Shown piece after piece: positions 11,276 through 22,354 of a stretch of DNA of 64,000 nucleotides; position 1 is the stretch's first letter, and each line of letters starts with the position of its first letter. This DNA comes from Prorocentrum cordatum (taxonomy: Eukaryota; Sar; Dinophyceae; Prorocentrales; Prorocentraceae), in the NCBI GenBank assembly GCA_963575745.1, contig CAUYUJ010011214.1:401544-465543 (forward strand), written 5' to 3'. The position numbers and the translations under genes are program-made. The notes under the pieces are model-generated. The model saw only the letters and a program-made list of their open reading frames with translations. It had not been told where the DNA came from and did no database searches.

Positions 11276-11633
11276 GCTGCTCGTCCTTGGGAGCCTTCGT
11301 CGCCACGCCTGGATTCTCCTCGAAGTGGGAGAGATCTAGGGAGTGACGGTATCAGTATTTCTTGTCCTCCCAGAGGAGGGCACCAGCACAGTGCCTGGCT
11401 TGGACCATCCTGGGCCCAGCATGGTGTACAGTCAGACCGCACTCGCAGCCGTTGCGCCGCTCCAGCAGGCCCCACTGACAGTATCAGCATCGAGCGGCGG
11501 CGGGCGAGCCAACGAGACTCTTGAGCACGCTTTGCCAGAGCGCTATAGACTTTGATGAGTCGCGTCGTTGTCGTGGTCGTCGTTGTCGTCGTCTTCGTCG
11601 TCGTTGTCCTCCCCCTCCCCCTCCTCCTCCTCC

Positions 11634-11670
11634 TCCGTAGCCATTTTGGCTCAAGCCATTTTGGCTCAAG
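11634..11670 (+). other. Dinoflagellate spliced leader followed by a relict spliced leader
   Basis: 11634-11655 matches all 22 bases of the dinoflagellate spliced-leader consensus (tccgtagccattttggctca, then ag). 11656-11670 repeats its last 15 bases (ccattttggctcaag). The relict lacks the first seven bases. That is what results when a retroposed cDNA already carrying a leader is trans-spliced again at the AG inside that leader. No gt donor follows either copy, so this is not a leader RNA gene. A pyrimidine-rich stretch lies immediately upstream. The position, about 180 bases before ORF1, fits the 5' end of the LINE mRNA. Confidence 0.93.
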
Positions 11671-11853
11671 GGCCAAAGTGGCCCTCGTAACATTTGAGCG
11701 CTCAAGCTCTCTTGCTTTCTGCTTTGGTCGAGGGACCTCATCCCTCCACGTCTTTCTCATTCGCCTGGTCCGCCCCAGGCAGAGGTCCTGCGTGGCTCGC
11801 CCCACGCACGGCCAGCCTACGCTTGTGAGCTCCTGCTGGAGCTTCCGCATGCG

Positions 11854-13155
11854 ATGGATAGCTCTTCTGACAGCGACCGTAACGGCCGCGGTGCTGCCAG
11901 CCACAGCCGCAGCGGCGGTTCCCAATCGCAGCGCCGGCCAACACGCCAGGGTATCCGCCGTGACGTCCGCCGTGGAGGTGAGCCTGACGAGCGCCGTGGT
12001 GGTGAACACGACCGCGACCGTCGTGGAGGTGGGCGTCGCGTCGAGGCTCGGGCAGATACTCGTGGTGCCGACCCCCTGGGGGCCAGGGACCCATGGGCTG
12101 GAGGTGCCCCCGCTGCTGCAGCCGCCGCCTCGCTGCTCGCCGCCTCCCCGCCGCTTCTGGTCGATGCCGCTGGCGCGGCCGCTGCCGCACCCGCCGCTGG
12201 CACGCCCATTGGCGGCATGGACACACCGCCGTCGCTCGAGGACCAGATCCAACGCCTCGTGGCCAACCAGTTCGGAGCGGCCCAGGCCTCCATCGAGGCC
12301 AATCTGTCGGCCTCCCTGTCCACCTTGGTCACCAGCAGCATCCAGGCTATGCAGGGCTCGCTCCAAGCGGGCATTGTGCAGTCCATGCAGACCCAGCTCG
12401 GCCCGGTCCACACCAAGCACTCCGAGCTCGAACGCGAGCTCCACGTCTGCACCCGCAAGCTGGAACGTGAGCAGCGTCAGCTCAAAGACACCGTCAAGAA
12501 GATGGAGGAGGTCCTCGCGATCGCGGAGGCCAAGCTGCCCGCCTTCACAATGCAGCAGCTGGCGGAATGGGACCGCCCTCCTGAGCCCACTGTCTTTTCT
12601 TGTGGCAGCCCTGGCGTCTTCACCGCCGACGCCCTCAAGACTGCTGTGGCTCAATGGTTCGCAGACGCAGGTGTGCCCATCGACTGCACGCGAGTTGTCG
12701 GCTCGGAGGCTCCCAACAAACGCTTCAACATACAGATCGAGGGAGGTGCCGAGGCCGCCGCCCGCGCCTTGGCGCTCACAAGGTGCCTTAAGGTCAGCGG
12801 CCGCTGGCGCAACTTCGTGGTCCACAACGCCGCTAACCAACCGCAGCCGCTATACGTCAGCGGGGACAAGAGCCCCAAAAACGTCCGACGCGAGGTGCAG
12901 TCCAAGAAGCTGCACGCCCTCCTCGAACACGATCGCCCTGACCTCCAATGGAAGGTCAAGCGGGCAACCGGCACCATCAGCGTTGACGCAGTCCCCGTCT
13001 GCGAGCTCCAGGTGGGCGCCATGGACGAGCCGACCTCCATCATCTGGAACCCGCACACCATCGAACGCTACAACATCGACTACGTCAAGTACCGCTCGCA
13101 ATTCGCCAACATGTTCACCACCACCTCGACAGACACGTCTGGGTGGTATTCCTGA
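11854..13155 (+). CDS. LINE ORF1-like RNA-binding protein (433 aa)
   Basis: The ATG at 11854 is followed by a Ser/Arg/Gly-rich basic start (residues 1-70) and an Ala/Pro-rich linker. A likely coiled coil lies at about residues 125-235. A region at about 250-325 has the beta-alpha-beta rhythm of an RRM-like fold (FTADALKTAVAQWFADAG, then RFNIQIEGG, then RNFVVHN). A C-terminal part starts with YVSGDKSP. This order (basic start, coiled coil, RRM-like, C-terminal domain) is the layout of L1-type ORF1 proteins, which bind the element's RNA and chaperone reverse transcription. The frame is intact and ends in TGA at 13153-13155. ORF2 lies in the +1 frame directly after. The assignment is by layout and context. 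Confidence 0.65.
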   Translation: MDSSSDSDRNGRGAASHSRSGGSQSQRRPTRQGIRRDVRRGGEPDERRGGEHDRDRRGGGRRVEARADTRGADPLGARDPWAGGAPAAAAAASLLAASPPLLVDAAGAAAAAPAAGTPIGGMDTPPSLEDQIQRLVANQFGAAQASIEANLSASLSTLVTSSIQAMQGSLQAGIVQSMQTQLGPVHTKHSELERELHVCTRKLEREQRQLKDTVKKMEEVLAIAEAKLPAFTMQQLAEWDRPPEPTVFSCGSPGVFTADALKTAVAQWFADAGVPIDCTRVVGSEAPNKRFNIQIEGGAEAAARALALTRCLKVSGRWRNFVVHNAANQPQPLYVSGDKSPKNVRREVQSKKLHALLEHDRPDLQWKVKRATGTISVDAVPVCELQVGAMDEPTSIIWNPHTIERYNIDYVKYRSQFANMFTTTSTDTSGWYS

Positions 13156-13159
13156 TGCA

Positions 13160-14275
13160 AGATGGTGTGCGTGGGCAGCTGGCGCGACGCCGCCACATCC
13201 TGCCCGAGGCCTACACGTCGTCACGTGGAACGCCGGCTCCTTTCTGTGTTCCCGCAAGCGGCGGCGACTGCGGAAACTTCGTCACATTGCCCCCTTCCTA
13301 CGCCAGCGCGCCATTATTGTTCTTCAGGAAGTTAGAGGGTCACGTCAGCTGTTGATCGGGTCCTTCAAACAGGTCACCTCGGAATATGATGTACACTTCT
13401 GTGCTGCCCCATTGCATGAGGATGGCTCGCCCGCGGGATACGGAGGAGTGGCAGTCCTCGCCCCGCACTCGGCGGCCGATGCGATCGCGGCGCTGACTGC
13501 GGAGGACCGGCCCCAGCAGTGGCAAGACATCGTCGTGCCTGGCCGGGTGCAGGTCGTCCACATCCATAACCCCATGTCCAATGCCAGCATGCGCATTATT
13601 AACGTTCACAATTTTGACTTCACGGCTCCGCAGCTGGCCGCCACCGCGGCTGCGTGGCACGCTGCTGCATGTTGGGCCGCCGAGGACGTGGAGAAACGGA
13701 CGTTCATCGCGATCGGCGACTTCAATTTGAACGCGTCGCAGACGGCCTCCTACATCCATCCTGCACCTGGGCAGGCCCGCCGGCCAGCCGTGCGCTACCG
13801 GCAGCATCCGCGACAGTGGAAGGACATGCTCGATGACCAGATGGTCGAGGTCACCAGCGAGCTCCCTACGAGATACGACAAGACGACGGTCACGGCCACT
13901 TGCATAGATCGTGCATTAGTGTCGCTGCCGCCGCAGTTTTTGGAACAGCTCGCGTGCGACTTTGAGGTTCATCGCGAGGCGGCCAGCTACGCAGAGTGGA
14001 ATCTCAGTGACCATGCCGCTGTTGTTCTTCGCCTCCGGCCCAAACAGCACGTCCCCCCTGACGAGCAGAGCATCCCGCCGTGCATATTCAAGGCGCCGCT
14101 GTACGCGAAGACTCTGGACACTCTGCTGACGGCGCTGGACGCGGTCATCCTGCCTCCCGAGCTGCGCCTCGAAGAGACCAAGAGGACGATGAAGGAGGCC
14201 GCCATGATCACGCGGGACACTCTTTCCAGGATCCCTGAGGGCACCGAGCGCGGCGAGCCTGCTGCACTCGAGGCG
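13160..14275 (+). pseudogene. LINE ORF2, endonuclease/exonuclease/phosphatase (EEP) domain
   Basis: Frame 2 reads VVTWNAGS with the metal-site Asn codon at 13229, IIVLQEV with the Glu at 13328, GYGGVAVLA, then AIGDFNLNA with the Asp at 13718, ATCIDRALV, and NLSDHAAVVLRL with the Asp-His pair at 14008. These are the expected catalytic motifs of the AP-type endonuclease that nicks target DNA for LINE insertion, and all are present. No ATG lies in this frame between the ORF1 stop and the domain. Translation would need a +1 shift or reinitiation, or an indel has occurred. The coding frame changes to frame 1 near 14275, so ORF2 is broken downstream. Confidence 0.85.
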
Positions 14276-16890
14276 CGCCGGCAGACGCGCTCCGCAGCAT
14301 CGCCCGCACCATCTGGCGTCAAGACGTCTGGCTGGCGCGCCGCCTATCTGCCAACGCGTCGCTGGGGGCACAGTTCCTCAGCTTCGACTCCGACAGCGTC
14401 TCCCTCGCCGACCCTGCCGCGCTTGAGGAGGCCATCGTGTCCACAAATGCGAGGTGGCACGAGAAGCAGGTCCGCGCTGCAGCGTGGCGCGTGCGGAACA
14501 ACAGCCAGCCCGAGAGCGAGGAACAGCTCCAGCGCCGCGAGGCTGCCGCGCGCCGCCGTGCCGCGCTCTGGGCACCGTTCCGGAAGCGGCTCGTGCTTCG
14601 CGGCCTGCACGTTCAGGGCGCTGGCTTAGCCGGGTACGTCGCCAGGCAGCCTGGCGAGATAGCCGACGTATTGGTCAAGCACTGGTCCGCCGTCTTCTTC
14701 GGCGAGGACACCTGCGACGCCGACATCGACCGTTTCTTGGGTGCGTCCCTGCCCGTTCTTCCATGCATGGACCTGCCTATCCCGTCGCAGGCGCAACTGA
14801 CTGCCGCCTTCAAGCGTGCACGCCGCGCGGCTCCTGGGCCCGACGGCTTGCCAGTGGATGCATGGCTAGCGTGCCCACGCGCGATGGAGGCCGTCTACCC
14901 CATGCTGTCGAAGCTCTTCGACGGCAGCATGGTTGCGCCGGGCCTGAACTTCAGCGACTTTGCTTTCTTGCTGAAGGGCTCCGCCGAAGCCGGGCGCAAC
15001 GACCTCGTCGACTGCGTCCGCCAGCCCGGCCAAACCCGCCCCCTGAGCCTTAAGAACCAGGACGCAAAGGCCCTCGCAGCAGCTACCAACTGGAATCTGA
15101 GAGTTGTCGCCGAAAAGCACGCCCATACCTCGCAACAGGGATTCGTGGCCGGCCGGAACTTCGCGAAGCACATCGTGCAGATGGACTGTGAGGCACGCGC
15201 CGCCTCGCTCGACCCTTCCGCGCCTACGCAGCACTCAGTTTTCCTCAGCTTTGATTTTGCTTCGGCTTTCCCGAGCCTCAGTAGGAAATACTTAGGAAAG
15301 GTCCTCGAGCGTTTCAACCTCCCTCTCGGCTATCGCCTGGCCGTCAGTGGCCTATATTCGCACATGATAGGTTTTGTCCGGATCGGCGGTCGACGAGAAG
15401 TCGCGCTTCCCATCTTGTAGGGAGTCGCGCAAGGTTGCCCATTGAGCGGCACTCTCTGGGCTCTTGGGCTTGATCCGTTTCTTCGCCTCCTGACTCGCGC
15501 TCTGTCCTCGCCCCCCCCCCTGCTGCCCCCTCTCCCTCCTCTCGCCCAGGCCAGCGTGCAGGGTGAACAATTGCCCGAATGTCCGCCCCGCCGCAGCCGG
15601 CCCCTCGCGCTACGGAGGACTCGGGAACGCTCGGGGCCTGTGCGGATGATATTGGCATGGTCCTCCGCCAGCTTGCGCGCGTGCGAGAATTGGAGCCGCA
15701 TTTTTCACAGGTGCGACGAGTCGCTTCCCTTCGCTTGCAGCCGATAAAATGCGTTCTCGCCCCCCTCTGGACTACTCTCACCCCCGACCTCGCCGAACAG
15801 CTTCGGGCGGAGCTGCGAGGCTGGGCTCCCGGATGGGCCACTTTTCAAATTTGTGGGAAGGCCAAATATTTCGGGACGTGGCAGGGCCCCGAGGCCACTC
15901 TTGCTGATGAGTGGCAGGCTCCCGCAATGAAGTGGGGTGCTAGGTGCACGGAGCTTGGTGAGCTGCAGTCGTCAGCCGCCCTAGCATCGCGATTGTACAA
16001 TTCTGCGGTGCTTACTTGCACGTCATCTGTGGCACAGTTCTTTCCGGTCGATAAGGCTTTGAACGATCGTGAGCTTTGGGGTCTCCACAAGGCCCTCCAC
16101 CTCCCTCCGAACTCGTTCTCTCGCTCCGAGTTCCTCTCTTTGGCCAATTGGTCTCCTTCCCCTACCCCCACCTCTCTACTCACGAATGCCATGGCGTGCG
16201 CATGGAGGTGCGCGTCCGTTACGCTGGACACGATTTGGGGGCCGCTGCATCGGCGATTGGAGGTCGCCGCTCAGGAGTCTCTGAGCCTTCCCGCTCTCAG
16301 CAGTGGCACGTGGTGTGCACCGTGCTGGGCCCGCAAGCAGGCCATTGCGCGCATGGTTTTCTTGTCCGACCCCCATCCGGCTCAGGGAGCGGTGGGATTT
16401 GGTGCGGGGCATCTTGAGCCGGGCTCCACCCATGGTGCGATGGCCACACCTCGAAACGATTGCGGGGGGGTGGACGACCACTCACCGCTTGCACGTCACG
16501 GACACCAAGTGGAGCTGCATTTTCGGGTGCCCTCAACCCGATCGCATTGCACACTATTTGACGTGCCCCCGCCTCACCCATCTCGTTTGTCGTCCTCGAG
16601 CTGTCGTCTCGTCGTGCCCACTCCTCCGCCTCGGGCTTGGCCTTCCTGTGCAATATCCCGCGTATGACCTCACCCGGGAAAATGCCATTTTAGCTACTGC
16701 CCTCAGCTTCTATATATACCACGTGGCCAAAGATATGGCCTCTCATCAAGACGGGCGCCCTTTTAACTCTGCCCAACAGCTAGATGCCCTCCAAGCGGTG
16801 CTAGCAAAGATGCCCAACAATTACTCGATTCTTCCGCCGCCGCCTGGATCGGCTAGGCCTTACCCCTGGCTGAAGCTCACGAGGCGTTGA
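14275..16890 (+). pseudogene. LINE ORF2, reverse transcriptase and C-terminal Cys/His region
   Basis: Frame 1 gives RAAPGPDGLPVDAW, TRPLSLKNQDAKALAAATNW, QQGFVAGRNF and the motif A strand SFDFASAFPSL (about 15250). A TAG at 15418-15420 then interrupts. Motif B (GVAQGCPLSGTL) follows immediately in the same frame. Motif C is CADDIG at 15639-15653, but in frame 0, so a frameshift lies between about 15480 and 15620. Another shift near 16320 leads to frame 1. There the C-terminus has the pattern CIFGCPQPDRIAHYLTCPRL, a Cys/His arrangement often seen at the end of LINE ORF2 proteins, and ends with TGA at 16888-16890. With one stop and three shifts this is a dead copy of an RNA-dependent DNA polymerase. 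Confidence 0.85.
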
Positions 16891-17044
16891 GTGCCCTGAG
16901 ACCCGTGGACCCGTGGGGTACTGGCGCTCCTCCTCCTTCTCCTCCTCCTCCTCCATTCTTCCTCGTTATAAATGCGTAACTTTTCCCTGTCGCACCCCGA
17001 AGCCAGTTTTTAGGGCGGGCTGGGCGTTTTGCCCGAGACTTCCT

Positions 17045-17790
17045 CACCACTTTTGACCCTGAAGCTTAAACGCTGGCAACAGCTTCGCTGATTGAGGGCG
17101 GTTGGTTTTCAAAATGTGGCTCTCGCCCCAGCGGCGCGCACGTTCATTTAAACACTTGCAAGAGCTTCACGGATTGAGGGCGGGTGATTTTCAAAATGTG
17201 GCTCTCGCCCTAGCGCCGCGCACATTCGTTTTGACATTTTGCAAGAGCTTCTTGGATTGAGGACGGGTGGTTTTCAAAATGTGGCTCTCGCCATAGCGCC
17301 GCGCACATTCATTCTAAACATTTGCAAGAGCTTCACGGATTGAGGGCTGATCCTTTTCAAAAATATGGTTCTCGCTTTAGCCACGCGCACATTCTTGTTT
17401 AAACATGCAAGACTTTCACGGATTCCCACAATCGGCGTACCAGAAATGGTGTTCTGAAGGGTTCACGATTTTGAATGAGGGCGCAACAGTTACGATTTAC
17501 GATGATTCGCGGAGTTGAGGTCACAGGAATGGCGTTTTGGCACGATTCTGGATCGTCAGCACACAACTGTCAGGTTCGTCTGTGGCGTTGGAATGCCGAG
17601 AATAATTGTTTGGCATGCTTCAGGGTCTTCGAACGGTTGTCTTCCAATGAGGTAGGTCCCTCTTTAGGAATGAACCGTTGTAGGGGCATATGAAGAAGGA
17701 GCTTGGAGGGAGGGTTTATTCCAACATCGTTGGTGACTCTTGGGTTTACACTGGTTCTTCTCCTCCTCCTCTCCTCCTCCTCCTCCTCCT
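17045..17790 (+). repeat. Right arm of a long inverted repeat (minisatellite inside)
   Basis: Four units of about 85 bases at 17045-17430 contain ttcacggattgagggcgggt, ttttcaaaatgtggctctcg, then tagcgccgcgcacattc. They are the reverse complement of the units at 10130-10515. A spacer at 17430-17700 is followed by gggagggtttattccaacat at about 17706. A ggtttacactggtt block and a CTC tract come next, and match the outer part of the left arm. No protein is supported in the spacer. Confidence 0.7.
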
Positions 17791-17795
17791 CCTCC

Positions 17796-18335
17796 AGGCT
17801 GGCTCAGATCCGTTTACCGTCGCTTATCTGGCCGCTTCGCACGGCTGGGTAAGTTGCCCAGGTTCCCTTCGCATCCTTGTCTCTTTGGCCCCCCCCCCTT
17901 TAGTCACGTTCGCTGGCCAGTCCTCCAAAAGGCTTCAACTCGGGTGTCCAAGGGAATCGCATCCTTACCGCGCAGCCCTATGGTCCTGTCGCCCTGTGCA
18001 TGCCCTCCTAGCCGCTGCCAAGAGGGTCGATACATACCATCCCAAGAGGCCCGGGGAGCTGACGCCAGCGTCAAAGCTGCACATCGATTCCGGGGCGGAG
18101 CCCGGAGGCGCCCGGCCGGCTCAGCCCGGTAGGACCATCGTTCGCCTTGGCTCCTATGGAGGGCACGGGGCAGGGGGGGGCGGGTGGTGGGTGGTACCTG
18201 GTCTACCTCTGCATTGGCATTCTCGAAAAGCTGCCGCCCCTGCCGCCGACCCCAGAAAGTGATATGGGGTCGGCGGATCAGGTAGTGGGCTTGCGGTGGA
18301 GGGCTCCGTGGGGCCACCAAAGGTAACTGGTCAGA
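17796..18335. other. No gene recognised
   Basis: Open frames on both strands overlap, the longest on the minus strand being a Ser- and Arg-rich artefact of the neighbouring microsatellites. No repeat or domain pattern is apparent. Confidence 0.4.
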
Positions 18336-18339
18336 ACGG

Positions 18340-18449
18340 TGCGACTGATAATAACGATAAGGATGATGCTGATGACGATGATAATGCTGATGGAAGGATG
18401 AATATGAATATGATGATGCTGATGATGATGATGCTGCTGCTGCTACTGC

Positions 18450-18480
<31 letters not shown>

Positions 18481-18500
18481 GGTGATGATGACTGTCGCCC
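18340..18500. repeat. gat/gct/ggt triplet microsatellite
   Basis: An imperfect run of gatgat, gctgct and ggtggt triplets just upstream of the second LINE fragment. Met-rich plus-strand and His/Ile-rich minus-strand frames are artefacts. Confidence 0.8.
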
Positions 18501-18519
18501 ATATGGCACGAGCGCAGGC

Positions 18520-19740
18520 TTGGCGACAGGTGCCGTCCCATCGGAGCACCCCCTCGTCCTGCAGCCATACGCAGTTGACCAGGCCCTGAACGGCCACTGC
18601 CTGATGAGGGCGGCAGGCAGTCTGCTGGCAGCGCTATCTTCCATACGAGGAGAGCAGGCACACGACCTGGTGCAGCCACAGTCACATGTCTGGCGCATGA
18701 TGCACTACAACCCCCTCGCGGCCACAGCGGGGGATCGTCTGGAAGAGATTGAATTTGAATGTTCAAATTTTGATGCGATCACGCTCGTGGGCACACAACG
18801 GAGAACCACAGAGATAATGGAGCAATCAATCTCAAGCAGCGGCAATAGATGGCGTATTGATTCAGGCTGGTCTGCGGGCTCCATGACTAACAGGTCCGCG
18901 GGCATGCTTACTTCCTTTGGGGCCAAGGTACGACAGAAACATTTGCGCAAAGTACAAGTTCCACCAGCTCATCTTGCTGGACGGGGGCTGGCCGTTCACG
19001 TACCGCCGAGCCCGTGGGACTTCACGGTGATTGGAGCATATTACCCACCATGGCCCACACCAGTGAAGGCAATGCAAGTATATGACAAAACGGTTACTGC
19101 CCTAACGGACTGGCTTGATCGCGTTAACAGTTCGACACCGTCCCGCAGCGTTCCCATCATTGGGGTGGATCAGAATGACGGACTTGGCGAGGACTACGAC
19201 ACGGCATTTGGCGGCGAATCTTGTGTGCATACAGCAGCAGTTCTCCCCGCTGGTGCACGCCGCGAGCACGCAGCAGGCAAACTATGCCGCGAACTCATGG
19301 AGAGACACTTCTTATATGCGCCCACGACTGGGAGTGACACGGCCACATGGTATGGAAATGACGGCGTCTCATCGATTGTGGACTACATGGTTATACTTCA
19401 GGCACTTTCACAGATGACACGTACCAGTGGCACACTCCTCCGCAGATAGAGCAGCATCTTGAGCAGCACGCGGACGAAATCATCGTGCTCATCAATCAGG
19501 CGTTCCCCGACCCGCTGTTCGAGTATCTGGTATCCTTGATGATAAGGTGGGGCGAGGAGTTGTTCACACGCCAGTCTCACTATGACGACCCCGAGTATCA
19601 GAAGCGAAAGGAGCGGCGATAATTTCTACTCAAGCATCGGATGAATAAGCGAGCGCAGTTCGACGCGAACATGACTAAACAGGACAAGGATGAATTGGAG
19701 ATTGAGCTGCAGGCGCTCTCGCTCCTTGTGAAGACGCTAT
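18520..19740 (+). pseudogene. Second LINE endonuclease fragment, different family
   Basis: Frame 1 from about 18520 to 19449 contains MMHYNPLAA, DAITLVGTQRRTTEIM, DFTVIGAYYPP, PIIGVDQNDGLGED, a HAAGKLCRELMERHFL helix, then ATWYGNDGVSSIVDYMVI. This order fits an EEP endonuclease of a LINE group distinct from the one at 13160. The usual GDxN is GVDQND here and the final SxxDY is present. A frameshift near 19420 leads to another frame with IEQHLEQHADEIIVL and a terminal TAA near 19620. No reverse transcriptase follows. Sequence runs into an 18-bp array at 19733, so the element is truncated at its 3' side. The assignment rests on motif order; dead copy. Confidence 0.65.
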
Positions 19741-20030
19741 TCCGGGTGAAGACGCTATTCCGGGTGAAGACGCTTTTCCGGGTGAAGACGCTATTCCCTG
19801 TGAAGACGCTGTTCCGGGTGAAGACGCTATTCCTCGTGAAGACGCTATTCCGGGTGAAGACGTTCTTCGGGGTGAAGACGCTATTCCCTGTGAAGACGCT
19901 GTTCCGGGTGCAGGCGCTATTCCCAGTGAGTTCTATTCCCTGTGAAGACGCTATTCTGATTGAAGACTCTATTCCCCGTGAAGACGCTGTTCCCCGTGAA
20001 GACGCTATTCCCCGTGAAGACGTTATTTAA
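19733..20030 (+). repeat. 18-bp tandem array (gtgaagacgctattccgg), locus 1
   Basis: About sixteen units of 18 bases, so the plus frames keep hexapeptide periods (VKTLFR in one frame, EDAIPG in another). The array abuts the truncated LINE fragment. A second array of the same unit lies at 22675-23110. Because the unit is a multiple of three, the open frames are not evidence of a gene. Confidence 0.9.
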
Positions 20031-20069
20031 TCGCTTCGCTCATTCCGCCGGCCCATATTGTCGCACCGT

Positions 20070-20430
20070 TGTGGGCTAGCCGAGTTTGGGGGCCTCTTGG
20101 GGGCCGTTTTTGGGCCTCTTGGGGCCTCTTTTGGGCCTCTTGGGCGCCTCTTGGGGCGTCTTGGGGGCCTCTTGGGGGCCTCTTGGGGCCTTTTTGGGGC
20201 CTCCTGGACGCCTTCTGGGGCGGAGGGCTCGATTTTTCAGTTCTCGGTTCACCTCTTGAGCCCCTCTTGGGCCCGTCTTGGGGCCTCTTGGTCCGTCTTG
20301 GGCGGCACTTGGGCCGTCTTGGGGGCCCTCCTGGGCCGTTCCGGGGCCGTCTTGGGAGCCTCGTGGGCCGTCTTGGAGCGGTCTTGGGGGCCTCTTGGGC
20401 CGTCTTGGAGCGTCCGGAAACCGAAAAAGC
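20070..20430. repeat. gggcctcttg-type short tandem repeat block
   Basis: Imperfect 10-15-base units around ttgggggcctcttggg and ccgtcttggg. Related blocks occur at 22355-22520, 25740-26130, 29880-30760 and 32990-33560. All Leu/Gly/Ser-rich plus frames and Pro/Arg/Lys-rich minus frames here are repeat translations. Confidence 0.85.
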
Positions 20431-20539
20431 CAGAACGCAAAAAACATCGAAAATTAGCCTGGCGAAGGACCCAACCATATGCAGCTGCGAGTACCGCACG
20501 GATATGAGACGAAGGAGGGGGCACGCAAACTAGGCCCCT

Positions 20540-21945
20540 CTTCTCATAGGCACCGCGCCACTGGGGCCTTCGGTGGAGCTCCCTATGGGGCCACGAAACG
20601 TGTGAGGGTGTGCTGGGTGGTGGGGAGGCATGCGGACCCTGCCACTGGGGCCTTCGGTGGAGCTCCCTATGGGGCCACGAAACGTGTGAGGGGTGTGCCG
20701 AAATGGGTGGTGGGGAGGCATGCGAACGCAGCCACTGGGGCCTTCGGTGGAGCTCCCTATGGGGCCACGAAACGTGTGAGGGGTGTGCCGAAATGGGTGG
20801 TGGGGAGCCACTGGGGCCTTCGGTGGAGCTCCCTATGGGGCCACGAAACGTATGAGGGGTGTGCCGAAATGGGTGGTGGGGACGCATGCGAACGCAACCA
20901 CTGGGGCCCCTTCGGTGGAGCTCCCTATGGGGCCACGAAACGTGTGAGGGGTGGGCCGAAATGGGCGAGGGGCGGCATGCCAACTCTGCCACTGGGGCCT
21001 TCGGTGGAGCTCATTATGGGGCCACGAAACGTGTCAAGGGTGTGTCGACATGGGTGGCGCGGACGCATGCGAACCCTGCCACTGGGGCCGTCGGTGGAAC
21101 TCCCAATGGGGCCACGAAACGTGTGAGGGGTGTGCAAAAGTGGGTGGGGGCGGCATGCGAACCCTGCCACGGGGGCCTTCGGTAGAGCACCCTATGGGGC
21201 CACGAAATGCGTGAGGGGTGTGCCAAAGTGGGGTGGGGGCGGCATGCGAACCCTGCCACTGGGGCCGTCGGTGGAGCTCCCTATGGGGCCACGAAACGTG
21301 TGAGGGGTGTGCCAAAGTGAGATGGGGGCGGCATGCGAACCCTGCCACTGGGGCCTTCGGTGGAGCTCCCTATGAGGCCACGAAACGTGTGAGGGGTGTG
21401 CCAAAGTGGGGCGGGGGCGGCATGCGAACCCTGCCACTGGGGCCTTCGGTGGAGCTACCTATGGGGCCACGAAACGTGTGAGGGGTGTGCCAAAGTGAGG
21501 TGGGGGCGGCATGCGAACCCTGCCACTGGGGCCTTCGGTGGAGCTACCTATGGGGCCACGAAATGCGTGAGGGGTGTGCCAAAGTGGGGTGGGGGCGGCA
21601 TGCGAACCCTGCCACTGGGGCCGTCGGTGGAGCTCCCTGTGGGGCCACGAAACGTGTGAGGGGTGTGCCAAAGTGAGGTGGGGGCGGCATGCGAACCCTG
21701 CCACTGGGGCCTTCGGTGGAGCTACCTATGGGGCCACGAAACGTGTGAGGGGTGTGCCAAAGTGGGGTGGGGGCGGCATGCGAACCCTGCCACTGGGGCC
21801 TTCGGTGGAGCTCCTATGGGGCCACGAAACGTGTGAGGGGTGTGCCAAAGTGGGGTGGGGGCGGCATGCGAACCCTGCCACTGGGGCCTTCGGTGGAGCT
21901 CCCTATGGGGCCACGAAACGTGTGAGGGGTGTGCGGAAATGGGAA
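20540..21945. repeat. 89-bp minisatellite, about 16 units
   Basis: Each unit contains ccactggggccttcggtgga, gctccctatggggccacgaa, acgtgtgaggggtgtgcc and a variable gggcggcatgcgaaccctg block. Because 89 is not a multiple of three, each strand shows ladders of similar 81-87-codon frames offset by 89 bases. They are not genes. Confidence 0.95.
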
Positions 21946-21954
21946 CTAATGGCG

Positions 21955-22215
<261 letters not shown>

Positions 22216-22354
22216 GATGACGGCGATGGGAGGAGGGAGGAGGGGGGAGAGGAGGAGGAGGAGAGGAGAGGAGAGGAGAGGAGACGCGGGGCGCTGTCTC
22301 TTCAAAACGAGGACCCAACACCACAGGATGGTTGGGAAAAACAATGAAAATTAA

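Larger units (their letters stand above)
11634..17000 (+). mobile_element. LINE-type non-LTR retrotransposon, spliced-leader-tagged and decayed
   Basis: The element comprises a trans-spliced leader at its 5' end, an intact ORF1 frame (11854-13155) and a broken ORF2 with AP-endonuclease-type and reverse transcriptase domains (13160-16890). A pyrimidine-rich 3' flank ends in the region of 17000. The exact 3' end is not visible because I found no clear poly(A) or target duplication. The leader shows that the inserted copy came from a mature trans-spliced mRNA. Inverted minisatellite arms lie on both sides (10015-10515 and 17045-17790). ORF2 has at least three frameshifts and one stop, so this copy cannot make a full protein. 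Confidence 0.8.

Noticed and set aside
11634-11670. Spliced-leader RNA gene
   Set aside because: A leader RNA gene needs a gt donor directly after the leader and a short intron part. Here the leader is followed by a relict leader and then LINE sequence.
11552-13160. N-terminal part of the 1025-codon frame starting at 11552
   Set aside because: This frame is a shadow of ORF1 until about 13160. Only its later part (EEP domain) is real coding.
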